Source: an uncultured Collinsella sp. (lineage in GTDB: Bacteria > Actinomycetota > Coriobacteriia > Coriobacteriales > Coriobacteriaceae). Taken from it: a stretch of 12,014 nucleotides of DNA. The notes under the pieces were generated by a model that had not been told where the DNA came from, made no database searches, and worked only from the letters and a program-made list of their open reading frames with translations. The translations under genes were made by a program, and so were the position numbers. The DNA lies in contig USKL01000021.1 in the NCBI GenBank assembly GCA_900555225.1, forward strand, positions 1 through 12,014. Reading direction: 5' to 3'. Of the stretch, positions 1 to 6,261 are shown in pieces; within the stretch, counting starts at the first letter, position 1, and every line of letters begins with the position of its first letter.

Positions 1-893
1 TGGGCTTCGATAAGCTCGAGGATTACTTTGACAACCCCGCCTGCTTTGGCGCGACCATCGGCCCCGTGGCCAACCGCACCGCGGGCGCCACGATTACCAT
101 CGACGGCACGGACTGGCATATGCCGGCCAACGAAGGCGTCAACAACCTGCACAGTGATCTTGAGCATGGCCTGCACAAGCGCGTGTGGGATGTTGAGCTC
201 GACGAGGTCCACAATGCCGTGCGCATGACCACCTCGCTTGAGGATGGCGAGTTGGGCCTGCCCGGCAACCGCACCTTTACGGCCGTGTTTACCGTGACGC
301 GCGCCGGCGTCTTCCGCATCGAGTATGGCTGCGAGAGCGACCGCGCCACCTACGCGTCCATGACCAACCACACGTACTTTAACCTTGCCGGCCATAACGC
401 CGGAATGGACTGTGAGCACTTCTTTGTTGCTAACGCTGCCCACTACCTGCCCATCAACGAGCAGAACATCCCCACCGGCGAGATTGCTCCGGTCGAGGGC
501 ACGCCGTTTGACTTCCGTGAGCTGCGCCCCGTCGCGCCTGGCATGGAGGCCGACGATCCACAGATTAAGCAGGCACGCGGCTACGACCACTGCCTGTGCA
601 TCGATGACTATCAATACGGTCGCAACCTGCGCCGCGCCCTGCATGTCGAGGAGATGTGGACCGGCCGCGAGCTGGACTACTACACCACCGCCCCGGGCGT
701 GCAGCTCTACACTGGCAATTGGCTAGGCGACGAGCACGCCAAGGACGATGCCAACTATAGCTGGGGCGCTGGCTTTGCCCTCGAGGCAGAGATGTACCCC
801 GACACGCCGCACCAGCCGCTGTTCCCGCAGGGCATTGTGGGCCCGGGTCACCCATACAGCAATGTGATCGAGTACCACTTTATGAGGCACTAA
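1..893 (+). CDS. galM: Aldose 1-epimerase (galactose mutarotase), 5'-truncated by window edge
   Basis: This enzyme interconverts the alpha and beta anomers of galactose or glucose in the cytoplasm, feeding the Leloir or related sugar pathways. The reading frame is already open at base 3 and runs to TAA at 891-893, giving 296 visible codons. The family is usually about 340 residues, so roughly 45 N-terminal residues lie outside the window. Visible GalM hallmarks are an early GFDxLEDY-like stretch, FGATIGPVANRT, NNLHSD, the NHTYFNLAGH block whose first His (codon 369-371) matches the catalytic acid, and a C-terminal FALEAEMYPDTPHQP block whose first Glu (codon 783-785) matches the catalytic base. 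In-frame ATG codons inside, such as the one at 66, are not the true start because homology continues upstream. A hairpin terminator follows 27 bp after the stop. Its link to the GalNAc genes further right is only by proximity. Confidence 0.95.
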   Translation, partial: GFDKLEDYFDNPACFGATIGPVANRTAGATITIDGTDWHMPANEGVNNLHSDLEHGLHKRVWDVELDEVHNAVRMTTSLEDGELGLPGNRTFTAVFTVTRAGVFRIEYGCESDRATYASMTNHTYFNLAGHNAGMDCEHFFVANAAHYLPINEQNIPTGEIAPVEGTPFDFRELRPVAPGMEADDPQIKQARGYDHCLCIDDYQYGRNLRRALHVEEMWTGRELDYYTTAPGVQLYTGNWLGDEHAKDDANYSWGAGFALEAEMYPDTPHQPLFPQGIVGPGHPYSNVIEYHFMRH

Positions 894-920
894 ACCCACA
901 ACGCGACATATCACACAGCA

Positions 921-955
921 ACGCCCGCCGGCACCACCGCCGACGGGCGTTTTTT
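921..955 (+). terminator. Rho-independent terminator of galM
   Basis: ACGCCCG (921-927) pairs with CGGGCGT (944-950). After one C/A mismatch, CGG (929-931) pairs with CCG (940-942), leaving an 8-nt loop. A run of T follows immediately. It lies 27 bp downstream of the galM stop and has a T tract only in the plus direction. Confidence 0.9.
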
Positions 956-999
956 CATCTTTTGGGCTCTTTTTCGCTGTGACTGTATGAGTGACATAT

Positions 1000-1154
1000 C
1001 AAAACTATGCCCATTTACTACGTTTAGCCCGGGATGCTCGACCATGCACCGGTTTTTGTTAAATTCGCGAGCCGTCTACCTGCGGTTTTGTTTTTCTCAA
1101 ATTCGACATGCTCGGCGATAGCCGATCAAACGTAGTAAATGAGCATAGTTTTTG
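1000..1154. repeat. Long imperfect inverted repeat, possible small mobile or REP-like element
   Basis: The arm at 1000-1025 (CAAAACTATGCCCATTTACT, then ACGTTT) is matched in reverse complement by 1128-1154. The arms differ by one extra A and one C/T change over about 26 bp, and enclose about 100 bp. Between them a motif of the form GTTTTT-S-TY-AAATTCG occurs twice in direct orientation (about 1052-1067 and 1090-1105). The 894-1219 interval contains no convincing ORF; besides this repeat it holds only the galM terminator. The element is too spaced for an ordinary terminator, and neither arm is followed by a T run. A miniature inverted-repeat element, a paired protein-binding site or a structured RNA are all possible. 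I can see the repeat but not its function. Confidence 0.7.
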
Positions 1155-1219
1155 ACAGGCGGCATCGCGCGCGTCCCTCGCAAAGGCAAAATAATCCGTT
1201 TTCCTCCGTCCCCAAGGGA

Positions 1220-1702
1220 TCAGTTGAACAGATTGCCGATGGGGTCGGGGGTGGAGCTGGGGAGGTAGCGAATTTCTAGTTCTATTCCGAGCTTTTGCAG
1301 CTCTCTGAGAGCAGCGACGTCTGCATCGTCTATGGCAACTGCGGGTGTTGCGGGACGCTTACCCTCCCCTGTCTGCATATGGCCGATGCTGATCTTGGTT
1401 ATTGGCACACCGCCCTTAACCAGCGCGAGCGCATCGGCGGGTGAGGCCACCATGATCAAAATCCATTGACGCGGTGTTGCGGTATGAATGATGTCGATAG
1501 TCCTTTGCACCGAGAAAAACCGTGTCCACACGCCCTCGGGCACCGCGACCCTCATAGGCGCCCACTTGCGCGAATCCGCCGCAATCTCGTCGTTAACGAT
1601 CAGGACGAGGTTGGAACCAACCGCCTCATTCCACAGCTCAACGTCTTGCCCGTAAATAAACCGATCATCGATGCGCGTGAGAAGAATCTTGGGTTGAATC
1701 AT
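1220..1702 (-). CDS. Orphan mannose/GalNAc-family PTS IIB protein with His-to-Tyr at the phosphorylation site
   Basis: PTS IIB proteins of the mannose/sorbose family take phosphate from IIA onto a His in an RIDxRxIHGQ motif and pass it to the incoming sugar. This 160-residue protein has the full family length. It carries RIDDRFIYGQ at residues 10-19, so the acceptor His is Tyr at residue 17 (codon TAC at 1654-1652). The rest is intact, including NLVLIVNDE, TPRQWILIM, LVKGGVPITKISIGHM and a C-terminal ELEIRYLPSS. It closely resembles the IIB at the right end of the window (shared LVKGGVPI, DVAA, LGxELEIR blocks) and AgaV-type IIBs. No IIA, IIC or IID adjoins it. ATG at 1702 is chosen because GGGG lies 5 bases upstream; GTG at 1705 is the alternative. 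It may be a regulator, a decoy or an early pseudogene, since without the His normal phosphotransfer is unlikely. Confidence 0.88.
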   Translation of the reverse strand: MIQPKILLTRIDDRFIYGQDVELWNEAVGSNLVLIVNDEIAADSRKWAPMRVAVPEGVWTRFFSVQRTIDIIHTATPRQWILIMVASPADALALVKGGVPITKISIGHMQTGEGKRPATPAVAIDDADVAALRELQKLGIELEIRYLPSSTPDPIGNLFN

Positions 1703-1791
1703 CACTGCCCCATTCTGCTTGAGACCCGTAAGAGCAAGACATCACGTCTCCAATATTAGTGCATTTAAAGTGAGAAAAGCCGTCAGAACAC

Positions 1792-1820
1792 TTGCGCGGA
1801 TGTGCGATGTCCCGTATCAT
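1792..1820 (+). promoter_or_regulatory. Probable sigma-70-type promoter for tRNA-Thr
   Basis: TTGCGC at 1792-1797 and TATCAT at 1815-1820 are separated by 17 bp, close to consensus in spacing and fair in sequence. Transcription would start near 1827, giving a leader of about 33 nt before the tRNA. No other reason for these hexamers is visible. Confidence 0.55.
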
Positions 1821-1859
1821 AGACAGCCGTTGACGCCTCAGTTGCGTCACCACATGGCC

Positions 1860-1935
1860 GCCAGCGTAGCTCAGTTGGTAGAGCACCGCTCTCGTAAAGC
1901 GGGGGTCACCGGTTCGAGCCCGGTCGCTGGCTCCA
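1860..1935 (+). tRNA. tRNA-Thr, anticodon CGT
   Basis: A full cloverleaf can be drawn. The acceptor stem is GCCAGCG (1860-1866) with CGCTGGC (1925-1931). The D arm holds GCTC/GAGC. The anticodon stem is CCGCT/AGCGG around the loop CTCGTAA (1891-1897), giving anticodon CGT (reads ACG, Thr). The T arm is ACCGG/CCGGT with loop TTCGAGC. The discriminator is T1932 and CCA is encoded at 1933-1935. It has its own promoter upstream and terminator downstream, so it is a single-gene unit. I found no repeat of its 3' end in the window that would mark an integrated element. Confidence 0.97.
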
Positions 1936-1946
1936 TTGCACAAGAT

Positions 1947-1969
1947 AGCCGCCTTCGGGCGGCTTTTTT
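1947..1969 (+). terminator. Rho-independent terminator after tRNA-Thr
   Basis: AGCCGCC (1947-1953), loop TTCG, GGCGGCT (1958-1964), with T through 1969. This is a compact UUCG-capped hairpin 11 bp after the encoded CCA. Confidence 0.93.
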
Positions 1970-2040
1970 GTTACCAATTTCAGGCGCACATCCGCCGGAA
2001 TTCGCCCACTCGGTGGACTTCGGGTTTAATGCTTAGGGGC

Positions 2041-2384
2041 GGGGATTTACCAAAGTGAAATTTTAATGAAAAGAAACCCAGCTGCAACAATTGCCATGGC
2101 GAGGGCTCGAATTGGCCATATAGATCTAAAATAGTCACGATACCTTCTCTTTTGCTGGAACGATATATCTATACAAGGTTGTGAGCGGAAAACAAAAATA
2201 CGTCGATTGCTATCCGACAAACGGGTCTGGAATTGCATTCACCGGCATTTCGGGGCAGATTGATACACATGTACGAAAGGGAACCTATGTGGTGCGTTGG
2301 GTTGGAGCTGCTGCAGGCCCGATATGAATTACGGTCTTGCGCCCCGATGTCCAAATAGGTTTCTCTCTAGACAGGAAGTTGCTC
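2041..2384. other. AT-rich patch without a convincing gene
   Basis: Bases 2041-2220 are 40% G+C by hand count (72 of 180), while the genes on both sides are clearly GC-rich; 2221-2340 rises to about 50-55%. On the minus strand, 2238-2047 is open for 63 codons and ends in a hydrophobic stretch (MAIVAAGFLFIKISLW), but it lacks a ribosome binding site. On the plus strand a short frame at 2287-2358 (23 codons) begins at ATG 5 bases after AAAGGGA and ends 26 bp before the next gene's ATG, so it could be a leader peptide. None is strong enough to call a gene. The composition suggests DNA of different origin inserted downstream of the tRNA. Confidence 0.45.
2130..2327 (+). pseudogene. Protein-like open frame without a good start, possible gene remnant
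   Basis: The frame starting just after TAA at 2127-2129 stays open for 65 codons to TGA at 2325-2327. It reads like a real beta-rich protein, with segments such as TFSFAGTIYLYKVVSGKQKY and YVVRWVGAAAGPI. It has no ATG. The only candidate start is GTG at 2181 (48 codons), with AAGG too close to act as a normal ribosome binding site. It may be the C-terminal relic of a lost gene in the AT-rich patch, or chance. I do not recognise a family. Confidence 0.22.
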
Positions 2385-2750
2385 ATGGACACCATATATG
2401 ACGGAGACGACTGGGTCGATCATTATACTTGGCGCCTGGTCGGCTCGAACGACAATGGGGATGTGGTGTTTGATGGACTATGTCCAAAGCATCTCCATCC
2501 TTTTGTCTCGTCGTTAATTGAGAGTTCCGCTCGTGTTGCCCCCTACAGCTCGGCATCGCTTCATGATACGGACGTTTTGAAGACCATAAGGGAATCAATT
2601 GACGATGGCACGGTGAGCGGCCCGCTGTTTTCTCGGCTTGTGGGGCTAGATGAGATTGGCTCGAAACGACTGCTTGCGGGCGAAAAAGTGGAACTCACTT
2701 ATCGGTCGATGATTTCAATCCTGCGGCTAGCCGATGTTCTTCGCAAATAA
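2385..2750 (+). CDS. Small protein of unknown function (121 aa)
   Basis: I do not recognise this protein. ATG at 2385 is preceded by AGGAAG (2373-2378) with 6 bases between, which favours it over the TTG at 2337 that would add 16 residues. The product is soluble and acidic, with no signal peptide or membrane segment. The N-terminal half is rich in Asp and aromatic residues (MDTIYDGDDWVDHYTWRLVG) and looks beta-stranded. The C-terminal third (LFSRLVGLDEIGSKRLLAGE, then a helix ending SILRLADVLRK) resembles two or three helices with a Cro/Xre-like spacing, so a helix-turn-helix is possible but not established. The gene stands alone, facing the yhcH operon, next to an AT-rich patch, and may be a recent arrival. 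A lone antitoxin-like regulator is one speculative reading. Confidence 0.65.
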   Translation: MDTIYDGDDWVDHYTWRLVGSNDNGDVVFDGLCPKHLHPFVSSLIESSARVAPYSSASLHDTDVLKTIRESIDDGTVSGPLFSRLVGLDEIGSKRLLAGEKVELTYRSMISILRLADVLRK

Positions 2751-2788
2751 ATCCAAGCAAAACGCCGCCGGCAACTCCCCTACTCAAC

Positions 2789-2839
2789 AAAAAAGCCCCG
2801 CCAACCGCAATCCCCAAGGGAACCGCGATTAACGGGGCT
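2789..2839 (-). terminator. Terminator of the yhcH operon
   Basis: Reading on the minus strand, AGCCCCG (2839-2833) pairs with CGGGGCT (2800-2794) and is followed by a T run (2794-2789). The long loop contains further pairing (TCCC-TT-GGGGA). The T run exists only in the minus direction, so it serves the operon ending at 2898, though it may also slow transcription from the facing 121-aa gene. Confidence 0.8.
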
Positions 2840-2897
2840 CAAGCGCGCTCCTCAATGGAATCACGCCAGCATACGAACAGCTCAGCCGAGCGGCTCG

Positions 2898-3371
2898 TTA
2901 CTCTTCCCAGTAAGCGTCTGCAAGCAGCTTAAAGCAGATCTTCTTGACCGGCTGCGCGCCATCGCCCGGGAACTCGAGCGTGGGCATGTGAGGCTCGCCG
3001 GCAACAAACAGCGCAAACTTGTCGTCAGCAAGATCGCCGGCGATCGAGGCGTCGGAATCGACCAGATCGTAGTCGTCCTTCTCGTCAAACTCCTGAACCA
3101 GCGTCAGGCTGCCCGTGGCAACCTTAAAGGCCTCGCGACCCTCGACGTCGATCTGCAGGTCGTGATAGCGCTGATGCGTCTCATAGTGAGCCTCGGCTTC
3201 GGGACGCGTCGTGGGAGCCATGACGTTCGCAAAGACCTTGTCGCCCAGAATCGGATGGCTGCCGACCTCGAGCTGCGCCGGGTCGTTCTCCTCGAGCCAG
3301 TCGATCAGCACGTCGAGGCCCTTGAGCATTCCGCGGTACTCCTCGATATCGCCCAATGCACCGTAAATCAT
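2898..3371 (-). CDS. YhcH/YjgK/YiaL family cupin protein
   Basis: This 157-residue protein matches the YhcH/YjgK/YiaL (DUF386, EbgC/TabA-like) family in length and layout. These single-domain cupins sit in operons for sialic acid, amino sugar or galactoside use and are suspected to act on sugar anomers or isomers; their exact reactions are mostly unproven. Family features are the start MIYGALGDIE, the central ETHQRYHDLQID block (residues 64-75) with likely metal-binding His, and FALFVAGEPHMP (119-130) near the end. ATG at 3371 has GAGAGGGG six bases upstream. It is the last gene of the minus-strand cluster with the LacC-like kinase and LacX-like protein, separated from the kinase by a relic of nagA. 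Its setting suggests a role in handling GalNAc-derived sugars. Confidence 0.9.
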   Translation of the reverse strand: MIYGALGDIEEYRGMLKGLDVLIDWLEENDPAQLEVGSHPILGDKVFANVMAPTTRPEAEAHYETHQRYHDLQIDVEGREAFKVATGSLTLVQEFDEKDDYDLVDSDASIAGDLADDKFALFVAGEPHMPTLEFPGDGAQPVKKICFKLLADAYWEE

Positions 3372-3403
3372 CTAAATCCCCTCTCGGATCGTTTCTTTGG
3401 CGG

Positions 3404-3556
3404 CTACTCGGCAAACGCATTACCAAAGCTGTTGCCACCCACATGCGTCTCGACCAGGGTAAGGTCGGGATTGAACACGACAGTGTCGGCGTCGCGCCCC
3501 GACATAATGCTACTGCACTTGTCGTCGACATGAGCTAGCAACCGATGCCGGGACCG
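3404..3556 (-). pseudogene. C-terminal remnant of a second nagA/agaA deacetylase gene
   Basis: Reading leftward from about 3530 to the TAG at 3406-3404, the frame gives a tail matching the end of the intact NagA at 6262-7431. Examples are SIMSGRDADTVVF against SIMPGRDADFVVF, and LTLVETHVGGNSFGNAFAE against LTLVETYVGGQSVGNAFTE. By hand 31 of 43 residues agree. Weaker DNA similarity continues to about 3556 in a shifted frame (VPA-like). The remaining roughly 340 residues are absent, because the LacC-like kinase gene ends at 3569 just beyond. The remnant contains no start of its own. It implies that this cluster once held a deacetylase between the kinase and yhcH, later deleted while the copy near agaS stayed. 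Confidence 0.85.
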
Positions 3557-3568
3557 CAGCACAAGCTC

Positions 3569-4504
3569 CTACAGCTCGGTCACGACAACGCCGTTGTAAA
3601 CCTCGTCCCAACGATCCATAACCAAGTGGCCAGTCATGGGATCCATGGCATTGAGCTTGCCGCAGGTGTTGGCGGTACGCAGCACCGTCTCGTCGTCGGC
3701 TCCGGCAGCAATCGCATGTGCGAAGCCGGCAATGGTCGAATCGCCAGAGCCCGTGGCGTTAACGGCGGGGATATCGGGCGTCTTTGCGCGGAACGCACGC
3801 CCGTTATGGAAGCCCACGGAACCGGCAGCACCCATGGACACGACGACCCAGGGGATATCGGAGAAGCGGGCATCAGAGGCGAGCGCGGAGCGGAGCTCGT
3901 CCACATCGTCGGTGGTAAAGCTCGTGCCCAGAAGACCGTTGATCTCGGTCAGGTTAGGCTTGACCAGCTCGGGCTTAATTTCGGACTTAAGGGCGGCCTC
4001 GAGCGAAGCACCCGAGGTATCGAGCAGCACCTTGGCGCCGGCGTTCTCGGCAATGCCCGTGATCTTGGCATAGTAGTCTGCCTCGACACCGCGGGGCAGA
4101 GAACCCGAAATGGTGACGACGTCGGCCTTGCCCGCAAGCTCAGTAAACTTGGCGGTAAAGGCATCGAGCTCCTCGGGGGCAATCGTCGGGCCGCTCTCGA
4201 GCAGCTCGGTCTGGTTGCCGGCGTGGAGGATGTTGAGGCAAATACGAGTCTCGCCCTTGATGGGTACAAAATCATTCTTAATGCCGTTGGCATCCATGAG
4301 CTCAGCCATGTAGGCGCCCATGTGGCCACCGAGCAGACCGGTCGCCACAACGTCGTCGCCCAGCTGACCCAGCACACGGGCCACGTTGAGGCCCTTGCCG
4401 CCAGCGGTCTTTTCGGGCGTCACACGGTTAACGTCGTCGATAATGAGCTCATCGAGCTGATAGCGCGTATCGACAGACGGGTTCATCGTAACGGTGAGGA
4501 TCAT
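3569..4504 (-). CDS. lacC: PfkB-family hexose-phosphate kinase, LacC-like (tagatose-6-phosphate kinase)
   Basis: The predicted reaction is ATP-dependent phosphorylation of tagatose-6-phosphate to tagatose-1,6-bisphosphate; fructose-1-phosphate (FruK) is the main alternative, as the families share one fold. The 311 residues fit the LacC/FruK length. Visible features are ILTVTMNPSVD at the start, the first PfkB signature AGGKGLNVARVLGQLG (34-49), GETRICLNIL (84-93), the TISGSLPRGV block (131-140), KPNLTEI (182-188), and the ATP and anion-hole motif NATGSGDSTIAG (249-260) with the catalytic base at Asp255. The LacC reading rests on the VNRVTPEKTAGGKGLN segment and on the GalNAc pathway context. 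ATG at 4504 follows AAGGAG by six bases. It is 59 bp downstream of the LacX-like gene and probably cotranscribed with it. No aldolase for its product is in the window. Confidence 0.88.
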   Translation of the reverse strand: MILTVTMNPSVDTRYQLDELIIDDVNRVTPEKTAGGKGLNVARVLGQLGDDVVATGLLGGHMGAYMAELMDANGIKNDFVPIKGETRICLNILHAGNQTELLESGPTIAPEELDAFTAKFTELAGKADVVTISGSLPRGVEADYYAKITGIAENAGAKVLLDTSGASLEAALKSEIKPELVKPNLTEINGLLGTSFTTDDVDELRSALASDARFSDIPWVVVSMGAAGSVGFHNGRAFRAKTPDIPAVNATGSGDSTIAGFAHAIAAGADDETVLRTANTCGKLNAMDPMTGHLVMDRWDEVYNGVVVTEL

Positions 4505-4563
4505 TTTTAGCTCCTTATCTCGCAGGCTCCTTGTGCCTCGCGATACGAGTCGACAAAACGGAA

Positions 4564-5445
4564 TTACAGAATCTCAATCGTGAACGAGCGAACGACGGTC
4601 TCCTTGGGCTTGGCGACAAGGCAGCCGCGCTTATGCTCAAGCACGTCGTCCTCATCGGAACAGGTCGAGAGGCCACCCCAGGGTTCAACTGCCACAAAAT
4701 CGCCCTCGGGCTTACTCCACACAATGAGATACGGGAAGCCCTCAAAGCTCAGGCGGACGCCCTTGTCCTCCCCCTTCTTAGAAAGCGTGACCTGGCGGCT
4801 CTCGAGCACGTCAAAGATGGTCTCCGCAAAATCGAAGAGCTCGTGCGACAGGGGCAGCGTCTTTCCCACCATGGGGTTCTTGGAGCGGTTTGCCACGTCA
4901 ATCAAGCCAGTCGAAGGGACGGCAGTGCAAAGCTCAGCAGCTTCGTCCTTCTCAAAGCGCAGCTCGTAGTCCGTATAGGCCTCGCCCTCATCGAGCGGAC
5001 ACCTAAAGCCGGGATGACCGCCGATAAAGAACGGCATGTCCTCGGTGCCCTCGTTGGTCACCTCGTAGGCGACACGCACGGCGGCGTCCTCGAGCGTATA
5101 GCGGGCGACAAGCTTAAACGGATACGGATAATCGCTCAGCAGCGCGGCGTTATCCTCCGAAGCCAGGCACATCGCCAGCTCGTTCTCGCTCTGGCTCAGC
5201 AGCTTCCACTCTTGCTTGCGCGCAAACCCGTGGCGGGCGAGCTTCACGTGATGCCCGGCAAACGTCATGGCATTGTTGTCGCGCAAGCCTCCGCAAATCG
5301 GGAAGCAAATCGGTGCCTGGCCGGACCACACTGCGGGATCGCCCTGCCACAAATACTCGCGACCTCCGGCCTCGATCGAGGTAAACGAACCACCAGCCGT
5401 GGACACCTTAATAGAAATCGAATCGTTGGAGAGAGCGTATTCCAT
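4564..5445 (-). CDS. lacX: Aldose 1-epimerase family protein, LacX-like
   Basis: A 293-residue member of the galactose-mutarotase superfamily, of the LacX/YihR-like branch rather than GalM itself. It has LWQGDPAVW (32-40), PICFPICGGLRD (45-56), ARHGFAR (70-76) with His72, FIGGHPGF (140-147) with His144, and VEPWGGLS (253-260) with Glu254; these His and Glu positions correspond to the mutarotase catalytic set. The substrate is unknown. In lac operons of Gram-positive bacteria LacX accompanies the tagatose-6-phosphate genes, and here it directly precedes a LacC-like kinase, so a role in anomer conversion of a galactose-type sugar or sugar phosphate is inferred. ATG at 5445 follows GAAAGGA closely. 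It is the first gene of its operon; the 156 bp to the divergent flavodoxin gene must hold its promoter, but I could not place convincing hexamers there. Confidence 0.88.
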   Translation of the reverse strand: MEYALSNDSISIKVSTAGGSFTSIEAGGREYLWQGDPAVWSGQAPICFPICGGLRDNNAMTFAGHHVKLARHGFARKQEWKLLSQSENELAMCLASEDNAALLSDYPYPFKLVARYTLEDAAVRVAYEVTNEGTEDMPFFIGGHPGFRCPLDEGEAYTDYELRFEKDEAAELCTAVPSTGLIDVANRSKNPMVGKTLPLSHELFDFAETIFDVLESRQVTLSKKGEDKGVRLSFEGFPYLIVWSKPEGDFVAVEPWGGLSTCSDEDDVLEHKRGCLVAKPKETVVRSFTIEIL

Positions 5446-5601
5446 TGCTCATCCTTTCGAACAACTGCTTTTTGCTCGCAAGTACCCGTCTCGGCCCTAA
5501 CCAAAGGACAAACCCGCACGTTCATCGATGCGTCCGGTTTCCCAGCCATGCAACGGGGTACCATACAGACATTGATGCAATTACAGCTGAAAGGCCTTCT
5601 T

Positions 5602-6186
5602 ATGCGAACCATCATCCTTTATGCCTCACGCCACCACGGCAATACGAAAAAGCTCGTGGACGCCATCGTCGAGGCGCACCCCGAAATCGATACCCTCGAT
5701 GTGAAGTCACTCGGTAAAAACGAGTACCCAGACCTGCACGAATATCATCTGATCGGTGTCGCCACGGGCATCTATTACTCCGAGATCGACAAGGACATGG
5801 CACGAGTGCTCACGAACGTGCTGCAGCCGCAGGACAAGGTGTTTGGCCTTATGACCTACGGTGGCAAAAACAAGTGGTACGGCAAGGATATCGATGGCAT
5901 CTGCCGCATGAGGCAGGCCATCTTTATGGGTGTCTACGGCTGCCCCGGCTTTGATACGTGGGGGCCGTTCAAACTCGCCGGCGGTGTCCAAAAGGGACAC
6001 CCAACCGCTGAGGAAATTAAGGGCGCCGTCGACTTCTTCGATAAGATCGAAGACGAATATGGCGATATCATCGTCGAAGAGTACGCCAAGCGCGAGAAGC
6101 GTCTAGCATACGAGAAGGAGCATCCTGCAGGAGGCCTGGTGGCCGGCGTCAAGCGCACGGCAAAGAAGATCGCTAACAAGCTGTAA
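5602..6186 (+). CDS. Flavodoxin-like FMN protein with a basic C-terminal tail
   Basis: A 194-residue flavodoxin-fold protein that probably binds FMN and carries electrons in the cytoplasm; the partner is unknown. The N-terminal strand and phosphate loop read MRTIILYASRHHGNTKKLVD, a variant of the flavodoxin TxTGNT loop with the GNT retained (residues 13-15). A second flavodoxin-type strand-loop, KVFGLMTYGGKNKWYG, lies at 79-94. After residue 150 there is a helical, charged tail (YAKREKRLAYEKEH) and a basic end (VKRTAKKIANKL). The frame is open far upstream, across the antisense of the LacX-like gene, but ATG at 5602 is the true start: AAAGG lies seven bases before it and homology begins there. 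It is transcribed opposite to both flanking GalNAc clusters and ends in its own terminator, so it is likely functionally separate. Confidence 0.85.
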   Translation: MRTIILYASRHHGNTKKLVDAIVEAHPEIDTLDVKSLGKNEYPDLHEYHLIGVATGIYYSEIDKDMARVLTNVLQPQDKVFGLMTYGGKNKWYGKDIDGICRMRQAIFMGVYGCPGFDTWGPFKLAGGVQKGHPTAEEIKGAVDFFDKIEDEYGDIIVEEYAKREKRLAYEKEHPAGGLVAGVKRTAKKIANKL

Positions 6187-6217
6187 CTGTGAAGGTGCTT
6201 TTGAGCGTTTAACCCAT

Positions 6218-6255
6218 ACGGCGGGTCCGAGCAGATTCGGGCCCGCCGTCTTTTT
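6218..6255 (+). terminator. Terminator of the flavodoxin-like gene
   Basis: ACGGCGGGTCCG (6218-6229) pairs over 12 positions, one G/T wobble, with CGGGCCCGCCGT (6238-6249). The loop is AGCAGATT and CTTTTT follows. It lies between convergent genes and has no T run for the minus strand, although the hairpin may also mark the end of nagA. Confidence 0.92.
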
Positions 6256-6261
6256 CTATCG

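Noticed and set aside
1860..1935. tRNA-Thr as an attachment site of an integrated element
   Set aside because: No repeat of the tRNA 3' end and no integrase gene are seen in the window.
2047..2238. 63-codon minus-strand frame with a hydrophobic C-terminus
   Set aside because: It has no ribosome binding site, overlaps a more protein-like plus-strand frame, and lies in an AT-rich patch where chance hydrophobic stretches are common.
3545..4510. 321-codon plus-strand open frame opposite the LacC-like kinase
   Set aside because: It is a shadow of the kinase gene, whose PfkB motifs are unmistakable on the minus strand.
4505..4563. Imperfect stem-loop in the gap between the LacX-like and kinase genes
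   Set aside because: Pairing of TATCGCGAGGC with GCCTGCGAGATA needs a mismatch and bulges and lacks a T run; too weak to call.
4531..5601. Upstream extension of the flavodoxin frame to 551 codons
   Set aside because: The extension runs antisense to the LacX-like gene; the flavodoxin fold and a ribosome binding site both begin at 5602.
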